NCBI GenBank assembly: GCA_902518155.1
Contig: CABYFA010000003.1
Coordinates: 31,885-95,884, forward strand
Origin: an uncultured Pelagibacteraceae bacterium
GTDB lineage: Bacteria; Pseudomonadota; Alphaproteobacteria; Pelagibacterales; Pelagibacteraceae
Direction: 5' to 3'
Length of the DNA stretch: 64,000 nt
Within the stretch, counting starts at the first letter, position 1, and every line of letters starts with the position of its first letter. Positions 31,149-40,177 of the stretch are shown piece by piece. A model generated the notes under the pieces. The model ran no database searches. It was not told the origin of the DNA and saw only the letters and a list, made by a program, of their open reading frames with translations. Position numbers and translations under genes: made by a program.

Positions 31149-31877
31149 ATGAATTCTTTAGAAGCAAAGATCAGGGATAACAAAACTAAAGGTCAACTCA
31201 ATGCCATCAGGAATGATGGTGGTGTTCCAGGGATAATCTATGGAGGTAAAGACCAAAATCAAAAAGTTTCTATATCAAAAAAATTATTAAAAACCTTGAT
31301 TGAGAAAGAAAACTTTTTATCAAACATTATTACTTTAAATGTAGATGGAAAATCTCAAAATGTATTACCTAGAGAAGTAAAATATCACATCATAAGTGAT
31401 GAACCAACTCATGTGGATTTTCTAAGAGTTCTTCCTGGAGTAAAAATTAAGATTGAAGTTCCAGTTAACTTTATTAACCATGAAAAATCTCCAGGTTTAA
31501 AAAGAGGTGGAGTGCTTAACATTGTGAGAAGAAAAGTTGAATTAAAATGCCCAAGTGAAAAAATACCTGAGAGTATTACTTTAGATTTAGATGGTATCGA
31601 TATTGGTTCAAGTTTTAAAATTTCTTCAGTTAAACTAGATGCAGAAGTAACACCAACTATTCAAGGAAGAGATTTCGTAATTGCAACCTTAGCAGCACCG
31701 ACAGTAATGAAAGAACCAGAAAAACCAGCAGAAGCAGAAGCTGCTGAAGGTGAAGAAGGTGCTGAAGGAGCAGAGGCAGCAGCAGCTGAAGGAGATAAAC
31801 CAGCTGTGGAGGGCGATAAAAAAGAGGGTGACGATAAAAAACCTGCAGACAAAAAAGCTCCGGAAGAAAAAAAATAA
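31149..31877 (+). CDS. rplY: Ribosomal protein bL25, long (Ctc/TL5-like) form
   Basis: bL25 binds 5S rRNA in the large ribosomal subunit. This 242-residue form has the N-terminal 5S-binding domain (KGQLNAIRNDGGVPGIIYGG), a TL5-like C-terminal beta domain (residues 95-185), and a final 55-residue low-complexity tail rich in Ala, Glu, Lys and Asp (from about residue 187, beginning near MKEPEKPAEAEAAEGEEGAE). Such tails occur in other alphaproteobacterial bL25 proteins. It lies upstream of pth, a very common pairing. Confidence 0.95.
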   Translation: MNSLEAKIRDNKTKGQLNAIRNDGGVPGIIYGGKDQNQKVSISKKLLKTLIEKENFLSNIITLNVDGKSQNVLPREVKYHIISDEPTHVDFLRVLPGVKIKIEVPVNFINHEKSPGLKRGGVLNIVRRKVELKCPSEKIPESITLDLDGIDIGSSFKISSVKLDAEVTPTIQGRDFVIATLAAPTVMKEPEKPAEAEAAEGEEGAEGAEAAAAEGDKPAVEGDKKEGDDKKPADKKAPEEKK

Positions 31878-31911
31878 TCCACTAAATTTGAAAAACTAAT
31901 TTTAACAGTTT

Positions 31912-32472
31912 ATGCTTTTATTTGTAGGTTTAGGTAATCCAACTCCAGATAGTGAAAATAATAGACATAATGTTGGTTTTAAAATTATAGATTCCATCAA
32001 TAAAAAGTTCGGGCTTACAAAACAAAAACCAAAATTCAAAGGTTTGTTAACAACTGGTAATATTGATAGCAAAAAAGTTTATGCCATTAAACCCTTAACT
32101 TTTATGAATAACTCTGGAATATGTATTAGAGAACTAATTGAATACTTTAAAATCGAACCTGAAAATGTAATTGTTTTTCATGATGACCTTGATGTTGAAT
32201 TTGGAAAAATAAAAGCGAAATTTGGTGGATCAAGTGCTGGCCACAATGGAATATCTTCTATAGATAAATTTATTGGCAAAGATTACTCAAGAGTAAGAAT
32301 AGGTATAGGAAAACCAAAAGGACCCATTGAAGTATCTGATTATGTTTTGCAAAATTTTGATGATGAAGAAATTATGGGTGTAGAAAAAATATCCAAAAAT
32401 ATAACTGAATCACTTTCGATACTTGTAGAAAAAAAATTAGATTTATTTTCAAGCACAGTTAATAATAAATAA
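31912..32472 (+). CDS. pth: Peptidyl-tRNA hydrolase
   Basis: Pth frees tRNA from prematurely released peptidyl-tRNA. The 186-residue protein has the catalytic His in NNRHNVGFKII (near residue 22), the catalytic Asp in VFHDDLDVEFGK (near residue 95), and the conserved GSSAGHNGISSI and RVRIGIGKP. It overlaps the ychF start by one base (TAATG), indicating translational coupling. Confidence 0.97.
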   Translation: MLLFVGLGNPTPDSENNRHNVGFKIIDSINKKFGLTKQKPKFKGLLTTGNIDSKKVYAIKPLTFMNNSGICIRELIEYFKIEPENVIVFHDDLDVEFGKIKAKFGGSSAGHNGISSIDKFIGKDYSRVRIGIGKPKGPIEVSDYVLQNFDDEEIMGVEKISKNITESLSILVEKKLDLFSSTVNNK

Positions 32473-33545
32473 TGAGTTTTAAATGTGGGATCGTTGGATT
32501 ACCTAATGTTGGTAAATCAACCCTTTTCAATGCTCTAACTAATTCCAGTAAGGCACAAGCCGCTAATTTTCCTTTTTGTACAATTGATCCAAATATTGGA
32601 GTTGTACTAGTTCCTGATGAAAGATTAAACAATTTAGCTAAAATCTCAAAATCAAAAAAAATAATCAATACCACTATCTCTTTTGTTGATATTGCTGGAC
32701 TGGTAAAAGGTGCATCCAAAGGTGAAGGTTTGGGTAATAAATTTCTTTCTCATATTAGAGAGGTCGATGCAATTATTCACATGATCAGGTGCTTTGACTC
32801 TAATGATATTCAAAATGTAAACCCCTCTGTTGACCCAGTTAGAGATATAGAAATTATAGAGACAGAGATGATGCTTGCAGATCTTGAATCTATTCAAAAA
32901 AGGTTAGAGAAAAATAATAAAAAAAATGTTGATGAGGATCAAATCAAAATTCTTGAAATAGCTATGGATTGTATAAATAATAATAAAAGTTTTGATGATT
33001 TAAGAACCCAATTTAATAAGAAACAACTTAATCAATCTGGATTATTATCCCTTAAACCTAAAATTTTTGTTTGTAACGTAGATGAACAAAGTGTTCAAAA
33101 TGGAAATAATTACACTCAATCATTTATTGATAAGTATGGAAACAATAATACTTTAATCGTTTCTGCGGATATAGAAAATCAAATAAATGAATTGGATAGC
33201 AACGAGAAAAAAAATTATATGGAAATGATTGGATTAAATGAAACAGGATTAAATAAATTAATTAAGAAAGGTTACGAAATTCTTGACCTAGAGACATACT
33301 TTACATCTGGGCCCGAAGAAACTCGAGCATGGACAATTGAAAAAAATTGCACTGCTCCAAAAGCTGCAGGTGAAATTCATACTGATTTTGAAAAAGGATT
33401 TATTCGAGCTGAAACTATTTCTTACGATGATTTCATATCCAATGATGGTTGGGTAAATTCAAAAAATAACGGAAAAATGAGATTAGAAGGGAAAGATTAT
33501 ATAGTTAAAGATGGAGACGTTCTAAACTTCCGTTTCAATACGTGA
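32472..33545 (+). CDS. ychF: YchF/OLA1-family GTPase/ATPase
   Basis: YchF is a ribosome-associated P-loop ATPase/GTPase of the Obg superfamily, linked to stress responses. The 357-residue protein has Walker A GLPNVGKSTLFNALTNSS near residue 8, the FPFCTIDPN switch I motif, DIAGLVKGASKGEGLGNKF, the altered G4 motif (CNVDE) typical of this ATP-preferring family, and a C-terminal TGS domain (GAIHTD-like GEIHTDFEKGFIRAETISYD). Its 3' end overlaps the convergent petC gene by 24 bases. Confidence 0.97.
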   Translation: MSFKCGIVGLPNVGKSTLFNALTNSSKAQAANFPFCTIDPNIGVVLVPDERLNNLAKISKSKKIINTTISFVDIAGLVKGASKGEGLGNKFLSHIREVDAIIHMIRCFDSNDIQNVNPSVDPVRDIEIIETEMMLADLESIQKRLEKNNKKNVDEDQIKILEIAMDCINNNKSFDDLRTQFNKKQLNQSGLLSLKPKIFVCNVDEQSVQNGNNYTQSFIDKYGNNNTLIVSADIENQINELDSNEKKNYMEMIGLNETGLNKLIKKGYEILDLETYFTSGPEETRAWTIEKNCTAPKAAGEIHTDFEKGFIRAETISYDDFISNDGWVNSKNNGKMRLEGKDYIVKDGDVLNFRFNT

Positions 33546-34301
33546 CCATATTCTTTTCATACTAAAATAAACTAGGATTGTTAAAATAATTAAATACACG
33601 ATAGCTTTAAAACCCATTTGATGTCTTGACTCTAAATGGGGTTCAGCTGACCACATCAAGAATGTTGTTACATCTTTTGACATTTGCTCAACAGAAGCTG
33701 TTGTACCATCAGAGTATTCTACTAATCCATCTGATAACTGATTAGCCATTTTTATTTTATTCCCATACATGTATTTATTATAATACACACCATCATCTAA
33801 AGTAACACCAGCTGGCGGGTCTTCATATCCTTGAAGCAATGAGTAAATATAATCTACCCCACCCCCTCTTGCTTTAACTAGCACAGACATATCTGGTGGA
33901 TAAGCACCTCCATTTGCGGCTTGAGCAGCTTGAACGTTATCATATGGCATTACAAACTTATCTGATAATCTGCCCGGACGAGTAAACATATCACCATCTG
34001 AATTAGGTCCATCTTTGACTTCAAAAGATGCAGCAATAGCTTTTGCTTGCTCTATAGAAAATTCTGGTCCCCCTTTTTCAGCTAAGTTTCTATAACTTAA
34101 ATATTTCATTGAATGACAAGAAGAACACACCTCTGTGTAGACTTGGTAACCTCTTTGAAGTGCAGCTCGATCAAACTTTCCAAAGAGTCCTTTAAAGCTC
34201 CAATCAGTTTTTAGATATTCAACTTTTTCTGCAGCTTGAGTGCTCAATGAAAGTCCAGAAAATAAGATAATAAATGAAAATATTTTAAAAAAATTTTTCA
34301 C
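33522..34301 (-). CDS. petC: Cytochrome c1 of the bc1 complex
   Basis: Membrane-anchored c-type cytochrome that takes electrons from the Rieske protein and passes them to cytochrome c. The 259-residue precursor has a signal peptide (residues about 1-23, ending STQAAEKV), the haem-binding CSSCHSMKYLSYRNLAE near residue 58, the axial Met region (MFTRPGRLSDKFVMPYDN is upstream of it), and a C-terminal anchor helix (IVYLIILTILVYFSMKR). Third gene of petABC; it starts immediately after petB. Confidence 0.97.
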   Translation of the reverse strand: MKNFFKIFSFIILFSGLSLSTQAAEKVEYLKTDWSFKGLFGKFDRAALQRGYQVYTEVCSSCHSMKYLSYRNLAEKGGPEFSIEQAKAIAASFEVKDGPNSDGDMFTRPGRLSDKFVMPYDNVQAAQAANGGAYPPDMSVLVKARGGGVDYIYSLLQGYEDPPAGVTLDDGVYYNKYMYGNKIKMANQLSDGLVEYSDGTTASVEQMSKDVTTFLMWSAEPHLESRHQMGFKAIVYLIILTILVYFSMKRIWSRIETEV

Positions 34302-35564
34302 TTATTTATTTAAACTTTCCTTGTTCTTTGCTGTGGCTAAATTAGGTGAACCACCTAATATCGGCTCGGTAATACTTAATGGAATTGGAAGAGTTTTTTC
34401 TTTCCAACCTAAAACTGGAAGTATCACTAAAAAGTGTAAAAAATAGTATGCTGTAGCTACTCTAGCAACTAACAGATATAATCCCTCTGCTGGCATAGCA
34501 CCAACATATCCTAGGATCAAAACATCAGCGACAAGGATCCAATAAAATTGTCTATATAAAGGTCTAAATACAGCTGATCTAATTTTTGAAGTATCAAGCC
34601 ATGGAAGAGCTGCTAAAATTAAAATAGCAGATAACATTGCAACTACTCCTAAAAGTTTATCTGGGACCGATCTTAAAATTGCATAGAATGGTAATAAATA
34701 CCACTCTGGAACAATATGTGCCGGCGTAACTAATGGATTAGCCTCAATATAATTATCTGCATGACCTAAAATGTTTGGCGTGTAAAAAACAAAAAATGCA
34801 AAAACAATCATAAACATTAGTAAAGCAAAACCATCTTTAATCACAATGTATGGATGGAATGGTACTGTATCCTTTGAAGGTTTTTTAATGTCAATTCCAA
34901 CTGGATTATTATTTCCAGGGACATGAAGTGCCCATATGTGAAGAACAACTAAACCTAAAATCAAAAAAGGTATTAAATAGTGAAGTGTAAAAAATCTTGT
35001 TAAAGTAGGATTATCAACTGAGTAACCTCCCCATAACCAAGTGACAATACCCTCGCCTACTAAAGGAATTGCGCTGAATAGATTTGTAATTACAGTTGCA
35101 CCCCAGAAACTCATTTGGCCCCATGGAAGTACATAACCCAAAAATGCAGCTGCCATCATTAATAAATAAATGATGATACCTATTATCCAAATTATTTCTC
35201 TAGGAGCTTTGTAAGAACCATAAAATAATGATCTAAATATATGAATATAAACAGCCAAAAAAAACATTGAGGCACCATTTGCATGAATGTATCTAATTAA
35301 CCAACCATAGTTAACATCTCTCATAATATGCTCAACACTATCAAAAGCCATATCAGCATGAGCAATGTAATGCATTGCAAGAACTAAACCTGTTACAATT
35401 TGAGTAATCAAACAAAAAGTTAATATTCCACCAAACGTCCACCAATAATTTAAATTTTTAGGTGTTGGATAATCAGTTAAGTGATTTGCAAGAGTCAATA
35501 ATGGTAAACGATCGTTAAACCATTTTCCAAATTTTGATTTCGGTGTGTATTCGTGATCACTCAT
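34302..35564 (-). CDS. petB: Cytochrome b of the bc1 complex
   Basis: Core membrane subunit carrying haems bL and bH and the quinol oxidation and reduction sites. The 420-residue protein has eight predicted helices, the haem-ligand segments [12 protein letters not shown] and [20 protein letters not shown] (near residue 95), [19 protein letters not shown] (Qo site), [20 protein letters not shown] with two further His ligands, and the PEWY motif in [13 protein letters not shown] near residue 295. Operon order petA-petB-petC with a 5-base gap after petA. Confidence 0.98.
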   Translation of the reverse strand: MSDHEYTPKSKFGKWFNDRLPLLTLANHLTDYPTPKNLNYWWTFGGILTFCLITQIVTGLVLAMHYIAHADMAFDSVEHIMRDVNYGWLIRYIHANGASMFFLAVYIHIFRSLFYGSYKAPREIIWIIGIIIYLLMMAAAFLGYVLPWGQMSFWGATVITNLFSAIPLVGEGIVTWLWGGYSVDNPTLTRFFTLHYLIPFLILGLVVLHIWALHVPGNNNPVGIDIKKPSKDTVPFHPYIVIKDGFALLMFMIVFAFFVFYTPNILGHADNYIEANPLVTPAHIVPEWYLLPFYAILRSVPDKLLGVVAMLSAILILAALPWLDTSKIRSAVFRPLYRQFYWILVADVLILGYVGAMPAEGLYLLVARVATAYYFLHFLVILPVLGWKEKTLPIPLSITEPILGGSPNLATAKNKESLNK

Positions 35565-35569
35565 AATAA

Positions 35570-36079
35570 TTATCCAATTTTAATTGTATTAGCATTAACA
35601 AATTCATATTTAGGGATCTCCATATTAGTCGGAGCTGGTCCCTTTCTAATTCTTCCAGAGATATCATAGTGAGAACCATGACAAGGACAAAACCATCCAT
35701 TGTATTCACCTTTTTGATCTAAAGGAACACAGCCTAAGTGAGTGCACACTCCAAGCATAACTAACCACTCGGGGTTTACTGCACGATCTTCATCTTTTTC
35801 AGGATGTTTTAAATCTTCTAACTTTACAGATCTTGCTTCAGCTATCTCGTCTTGTGTTCTTCTACGAATAAAAACTGGTTTACCTCTCCATAAAACTGTA
35901 ATTGTTTTACCTGGATTAACCGCACTTACATCAACCTCGGTGCTCGCTAAAGCTTTGACTGACGCGTCTGGGTTCATCTGATCAATCATTGGCCATATCG
36001 TTGCACCAACACCAACCGCACCAACTGCATAAGTTGCTGTGAATAAGAAATCTCGTCTATTAGTTTTTTTTTCTGACAT
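35570..36079 (-). CDS. petA: Rieske iron-sulfur protein of the bc1 complex
   Basis: 2Fe-2S subunit that oxidises quinol at the Qo site. The ATG at 36079 ([20 protein letters not shown]) gives 169 residues; the twin-arginine motif NRRDFLF precedes the membrane anchor, consistent with Tat export. Cluster ligands are in CTHLGCVPL (near residue 118) and [12 protein letters not shown] (near residue 138). First gene of petABC on the minus strand, divergent from trmL across about 90 AT-rich bases that should hold both promoters. Confidence 0.98.
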   Translation of the reverse strand: MSEKKTNRRDFLFTATYAVGAVGVGATIWPMIDQMNPDASVKALASTEVDVSAVNPGKTITVLWRGKPVFIRRRTQDEIAEARSVKLEDLKHPEKDEDRAVNPEWLVMLGVCTHLGCVPLDQKGEYNGWFCPCHGSHYDISGRIRKGPAPTNMEIPKYEFVNANTIKIG

Positions 36080-36169
36080 CAATAATAGTTAAATATACTC
36101 AATAATGCTTTTTTCTACTTAAATATATGATTTCATATAATATAAAATGATAAATTTACTACTGAAAGA

Positions 36170-36643
36170 ATGACACAGAATTTGATAAATCATGGCCCAA
36201 AAATTGCTTTATTTGAACCAGACATACCTCAAAATACAGCAGCAATAATCAGAACCTGTGCGTGCCTGGGTGCAAAACTTGAAATAATAGAGCCTTGCGG
36301 GTTTATGCTAAATGACAGAAGATTTAAGCGAGTCGTTATGGATTATATGAATGAAAAAGACATAAAATTCCATCAAAGCTCAGACGATTTTTTTAAATCG
36401 AAAAAAGATCAAAGAATAGTTCTAATGACCACAAAAGCCTCTGTTTCTTACACAAAATTTAAGTTTAATAAAAATGACACTATTCTTTTTGGTAGAGAAA
36501 GTGCCGGAGTTCCAAATGAGGTTCACAAAAAAATTAAAGATAGACTCAAAATTCCTATGAAAAACAATAGGCGCTCACTTAATATTGCATCTTCTGTTGC
36601 AATCATATTGGCAGAAAGTTTAAAACAAACTAAATTAATCTAA
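36170..36643 (+). CDS. trmL: tRNA (cytidine/uridine-34 2'-O)-methyltransferase
   Basis: SPOUT-family methyltransferase that modifies the wobble base of certain tRNA-Leu isoacceptors. The 157-residue protein has IALFEPDIPQNTAAIIRTCA near residue 12, the knot-forming LFGRESAGVPNEVHKK near residue 105, and the C-terminal RSLNIASSVAIILAESLKQ, all characteristic of the TrmL group. It is followed one base later by hemF. Confidence 0.94.
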   Translation: MTQNLINHGPKIALFEPDIPQNTAAIIRTCACLGAKLEIIEPCGFMLNDRRFKRVVMDYMNEKDIKFHQSSDDFFKSKKDQRIVLMTTKASVSYTKFKFNKNDTILFGRESAGVPNEVHKKIKDRLKIPMKNNRRSLNIASSVAIILAESLKQTKLI

Positions 36644-36644
36644 T

Positions 36645-37472
36645 ATGGATTTAGAAATTAAAAAAGACATCGCAAGTAATTGGTTCAAAATGCTACAAGA
36701 AGCTATTTGGCATACTATAACTAACCTTGAAAGAAAAGATGCGGATATCAAAACCACTGTTTGGAACAGAAGTAAAAAAAGAGATGAGGGAGGTGGGGAA
36801 TTTAGAATTTTAGAAAATGGAAAAATATTTGATAAAGTCGGAGTAAATTTTTCTAAAGTTCATGGAAAATTCCCAAAACAATTTCAAAAAAATATTTTAG
36901 GTGCAAAAAAAAATCCCAGTTTTTGGGCTTCTGGTATTTCCGTTGTGATGCATATGAAAAATCCCATGATCCCTGCCATGCATTTTAATACAAGATATAT
37001 CTGCACAACTCAGGACTGGTTTGGTGGTGGTATGGATGTAACCCCATCAATAAAAGATAATAAGGAAAAAAAAGAATTTCATAAAACCCTAAAAAAAATG
37101 TGTGATCAACACAATAAGAAATATTACACAAAATATAAGAAATGGTGTGATGAATATTTTTATTTACCACATAGAAAAGAACCGAGGGGTATTGGTGGAA
37201 TTTTTTTTGATTATAAAAAAGATAATTTTGAGAAAGATTTTAAATTTGTAAGAGATGTGGGGATCACTTTTCAATTTATTTTTGAAAAAATCATTAGAAA
37301 AAAAATGAAGAAAAAGTGGACTAAAAAACATAAAGAATTACAATTCATAAAAAGAGGTCGTTATACAGAATTTAACTTACTCTATGACCGAGGAACAAAA
37401 TTTGGTTTGCAAACTGGTGGAAACGTCGAAGGTATTTTAATGTCATTACCTCCGTTGGCAAAATGGAAATAA
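36645..37472 (+). CDS. hemF: Aerobic coproporphyrinogen III oxidase
   Basis: Oxygen-dependent enzyme that decarboxylates coproporphyrinogen III to protoporphyrinogen IX in haem synthesis. The 275-residue protein has GVNFSKVHGKFP, VVMHMKNPMIPAMHFNTRYI (near residue 105), WFGGGMDVTPS, the conserved LPHRKEPRGIGGIFFDY (near residue 177), and GRYTEFNLLYDRGTKFGLQT near the C-terminus. It lies within a trmL-hemF-greA run with 1-base gaps, next to the haem-containing bc1 genes on the other strand. Confidence 0.97.
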   Translation: MDLEIKKDIASNWFKMLQEAIWHTITNLERKDADIKTTVWNRSKKRDEGGGEFRILENGKIFDKVGVNFSKVHGKFPKQFQKNILGAKKNPSFWASGISVVMHMKNPMIPAMHFNTRYICTTQDWFGGGMDVTPSIKDNKEKKEFHKTLKKMCDQHNKKYYTKYKKWCDEYFYLPHRKEPRGIGGIFFDYKKDNFEKDFKFVRDVGITFQFIFEKIIRKKMKKKWTKKHKELQFIKRGRYTEFNLLYDRGTKFGLQTGGNVEGILMSLPPLAKWK

Positions 37473-37473
37473 C

Positions 37474-37950
37474 ATGGACAAAGAACCAATTACTTTAAAT
37501 GGCCTAAATAAACTCAAAGATGAATTAATCTTTTTAAAAGAAAAAAAAAGACCTGAGATTGTAGCGGCGATCGCTGAGGCGAGGTCACATGGTGATCTAA
37601 AAGAAAATGCAGAGTACCACGCTGCAAAAGAAGAGCAGTCTCATAATGAGGGAAGGATTACTGAAATTAATGATATCATTGCTAGAGCAAATGTCATTGA
37701 TGTTACGAAATTAAATAATGATGGAAAAGTTATCTTTGGCTCGACAGTGTTTTTAGAAAATTTAGATACTGGAGAAAAAATAAATTATAAGATTGTAGGA
37801 AAAGATGAAGCTGATCTCAATCAAAAATTAATTTATTTTCAATCGCCTATAGGTAAAGGTTTAATAGGAAAAAATAAAAATGATTTAGTTGAAATTAAAA
37901 CTCCTGCTGGGGTCAAAAATTTTGAAATTAAAGACGTAAAATATATCTAA
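37474..37950 (+). CDS. greA: Transcription elongation factor GreA
   Basis: GreA rescues backtracked RNA polymerase by stimulating transcript cleavage. The 158-residue protein has the N-terminal coiled-coil hairpin with the conserved tip acidic pair (GDLKENAEYHAAKEEQ near residue 43) and the C-terminal FKBP-like domain with SPIGKGLIGKNKNDLVEIKT. Starts one base after the hemF stop. Its last 4 bases overlap the convergent pcnB gene. Confidence 0.97.
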   Translation: MDKEPITLNGLNKLKDELIFLKEKKRPEIVAAIAEARSHGDLKENAEYHAAKEEQSHNEGRITEINDIIARANVIDVTKLNNDGKVIFGSTVFLENLDTGEKINYKIVGKDEADLNQKLIYFQSPIGKGLIGKNKNDLVEIKTPAGVKNFEIKDVKYI

Positions 37951-39221
37951 TTGTTAACAATTTGACTTACTTGTTTATCTGAAATTTGAAAATTATTTTT
38001 CACCCATTCTTCCTCAATTATTTTTAATTTTGCACCCAATTGTTTACCCTCAGGAATATTGAATTTTTCCATTAAAAATTCTGCACCCACGGGCATTTTT
38101 GGTATTGTTTTATCTTTGTAGAAATCAATTAATCTTTGAATATTTTCAGAATTTTTTTTTGATTTTATTAAATGATAATTGAGAATATCAGTTACAGCTT
38201 GTTTTCCATTATAATAAAAAATACCATTAAAGTTTTCCTCTCTAAAAGTTTTTGGACCAATTTTTTCCTTAAAAAAATTATCAATAATTTTAACTCTTTT
38301 TTGATCTTTTTTAGAAATATTAAATTTGTACATAAAATAATCTGCATTATCTGTCTCATCAATAATCATTAAAGATAATAGAAAGACAAAATCAGCCTTA
38401 TTAATTATTTGTTTTTTTTTTGGGTTTAATTTTGAAAAAGTTTTTAAATTATTTAATTCAGGAAAAACAATTAAAAATAATTCTGAGCTCAATTTATCAT
38501 CAGCTAATTTTTCTAATATTTCTAAGTGAGTTATTTTTTTTAGCTCATCTAATAGTCTCTCTTTAGATAATTTTGAGATACCACTGATATTAATTTTAAG
38601 TTTTCTGATTAATTCTGGATTATGCGGATGCTTTGAGTAATGGGCGAAAAATCTTAAATATCTTAAAATTCTCAAATAATCTTCTTTAATTCTTTTATCA
38701 GCATCTCCTATAAAATTTACGAAACCGTTTTCTAAGTCTTTTTTACCCTCAAAAGGATCGAACAAATTTCCATCTTCATCCGCATAAATAGAATTGATGG
38801 TAAAATCTCTTCTTAATGCATCCTCTTTCCAGTTTTTTGAAAATTTCACTTTTGCATGTCTACCATCTGTAAAAATATCTTCTCTCAATGAGGTAATCTC
38901 AAATTTGTACCCTTCTATAAGTGCTGTAATTGTTCCATGTTCAACACCAGTTTCGTAATAATCAATTTTATTTTCTTTCAAAACTTCACAAACCTTTTGA
39001 GGATCAAGATTTGTAGCCATATCAATATCATTTACTATTTCTTTATTAATGATTTTTCTTATGCAACCTCCTACAAATCTTACTTCACTATCTGATGAAT
39101 AAGAATTTATGGCTTTAAATATTTTATTTGCTGGAGTATTTTTTGTTAAATCTCGAATACTTTGACTTATATAATTTAAATTATTTGATCTAAAAAAAAT
39201 TGTATCTAAAAAATTTTTCAT
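37947..39221 (-). CDS. CCA tRNA nucleotidyltransferase / poly(A) polymerase family
   Basis: Class II nucleotidyltransferase of 424 residues, which either repairs the tRNA 3' CCA or adds poly(A). The head domain has EVRFVGGCIRKIINKEIVND (near residue 48) with the metal-binding DIDMATN, followed by the R-R-D-x-T pattern (LRRDFTINSIYAD near residue 133) and FDPFEGKKDLENG, then a neck region with EDYLRILRYLRFFA. The ATG at 39221 lies only three bases after the encoded CCA of tRNA-Gln on the same strand; no Shine-Dalgarno sequence or other nearby start is available. Both visible plain tRNAs encode CCA, so a repair or tailing role is likely. Confidence 0.92.
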   Translation of the reverse strand: MKNFLDTIFFRSNNLNYISQSIRDLTKNTPANKIFKAINSYSSDSEVRFVGGCIRKIINKEIVNDIDMATNLDPQKVCEVLKENKIDYYETGVEHGTITALIEGYKFEITSLREDIFTDGRHAKVKFSKNWKEDALRRDFTINSIYADEDGNLFDPFEGKKDLENGFVNFIGDADKRIKEDYLRILRYLRFFAHYSKHPHNPELIRKLKINISGISKLSKERLLDELKKITHLEILEKLADDKLSSELFLIVFPELNNLKTFSKLNPKKKQIINKADFVFLLSLMIIDETDNADYFMYKFNISKKDQKRVKIIDNFFKEKIGPKTFREENFNGIFYYNGKQAVTDILNYHLIKSKKNSENIQRLIDFYKDKTIPKMPVGAEFLMEKFNIPEGKQLGAKLKIIEEEWVKNNFQISDKQVSQIVNN

Positions 39222-39224
39222 ACT

Positions 39225-39298
39225 TGGCTGGGGCGCTAGGATTCGAACCTAGGATGCAGGTACCAAAAACCCGTGCCTTACCGCTTGGCTACGCCCCA
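39225..39298 (-). tRNA. tRNA-Gln(TTG)
   Basis: Complete cloverleaf on the minus strand: acceptor TGGGGCG/CGCCCCA, D-arm GCCAAGCGGTAAGGC, anticodon loop TTTTGGT giving anticodon TTG, and T-loop TTCGAAT. CCA is encoded at 39225-39227. The downstream pcnB-type gene begins three bases after the CCA, so the tRNA and that mRNA are almost certainly one primary transcript. Confidence 0.96.
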
Positions 39299-39331
39299 AT
39301 ATTAAGTTCGTATAACACAAAAAAATCAAAT

Positions 39332-40177
39332 TTATATAGTTTTTGAGGCTATACACCAGATATTTTTGTATTTTTGAATAAACCTTTTTTTCGCACGTTC
39401 ACATCTTTTTTTTGTTTGAAAATATGCAACTAAAGCTGATCCCGATCCAGTCATTCTTACAAAAACTGGGTTCAGAGAATTCTCTAAATAAAGTTTCATA
39501 TTTTTTAATCTTGGGTATTTTAAAAAAGCTATTGTTTCTAAGGAATTTTTCATATCTTTTAAAAAATTAATATCAAACATTTCTTTGGCTCCCTTGCCAA
39601 ATTTTGCTTTGTCAAACTTTCTAACCTTTGAATAAATATCCTTAGTCGAACAACCAAAATTTGGTTTTACGATTAATGGGTAAATTTTTTTTACATTATT
39701 GAAATACTTTATTTTATTTCTTGAATTTAAAATCTTACTTTTATGATTTAAGCCTAACATCACATCTGAACCAATTAACTTAGAAATTTTTAACATTTCC
39801 TTATTTTTGATATTGATTATTCTCTTATAAGCCAAATATCTTAATATACTTGCTGCATTCATTGAGCCACCGCCAAGACCAGCTTTATCAGGTATAGATT
39901 TTTTGATTTTGATTTGAAATCTTTGGTTTTTCAAAATTTTTTTTTTTTCTAAGATTTCAAATAATTTAGAAACAGTATTTTTCTTACCTATCCTTCGAGA
40001 AAATTTTCCATTGAATGAAATTAAATGTTTTTTTGATTTAATTTTTTTGATCAAAATTATGTCGTGCAAATCTACGAAGCTTATTATGCTCTCTATATTG
40101 TGCAAAGATTTACTTTTGCTTATAACATTTAATGCCAAATTTAATTTCGCGTGTGATTTTATTCTTGAAAAAGGCAT
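39332..40177 (-). CDS. ispE: 4-diphosphocytidyl-2-C-methyl-D-erythritol kinase
   Basis: GHMP kinase of the non-mevalonate isoprenoid pathway, phosphorylating CDP-methylerythritol. The 281-residue protein begins MPFSRIKSHAKLNLALNVIS and has the ATP-binding glycine loop KAGLGGGSMNAAS near residue 93, SDVMLGLNHKS, and the C-terminal VRMTGSGSALVAYFQTKK. It overlaps the upstream TPR gene by one base. Together with ispH it supplies precursors for quinones and for the carotenoid genes in this window. Confidence 0.95.
   Translation of the reverse strand: MPFSRIKSHAKLNLALNVISKSKSLHNIESIISFVDLHDIILIKKIKSKKHLISFNGKFSRRIGKKNTVSKLFEILEKKKILKNQRFQIKIKKSIPDKAGLGGGSMNAASILRYLAYKRIINIKNKEMLKISKLIGSDVMLGLNHKSKILNSRNKIKYFNNVKKIYPLIVKPNFGCSTKDIYSKVRKFDKAKFGKGAKEMFDINFLKDMKNSLETIAFLKYPRLKNMKLYLENSLNPVFVRMTGSGSALVAYFQTKKRCERAKKRFIQKYKNIWCIASKTI

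Noticed and set aside
36083..36169. Promoters for petA and trmL
   Set aside because: TATAAT-like boxes are present on both strands, but none has a -35 at the right distance, so none is reported as a feature.
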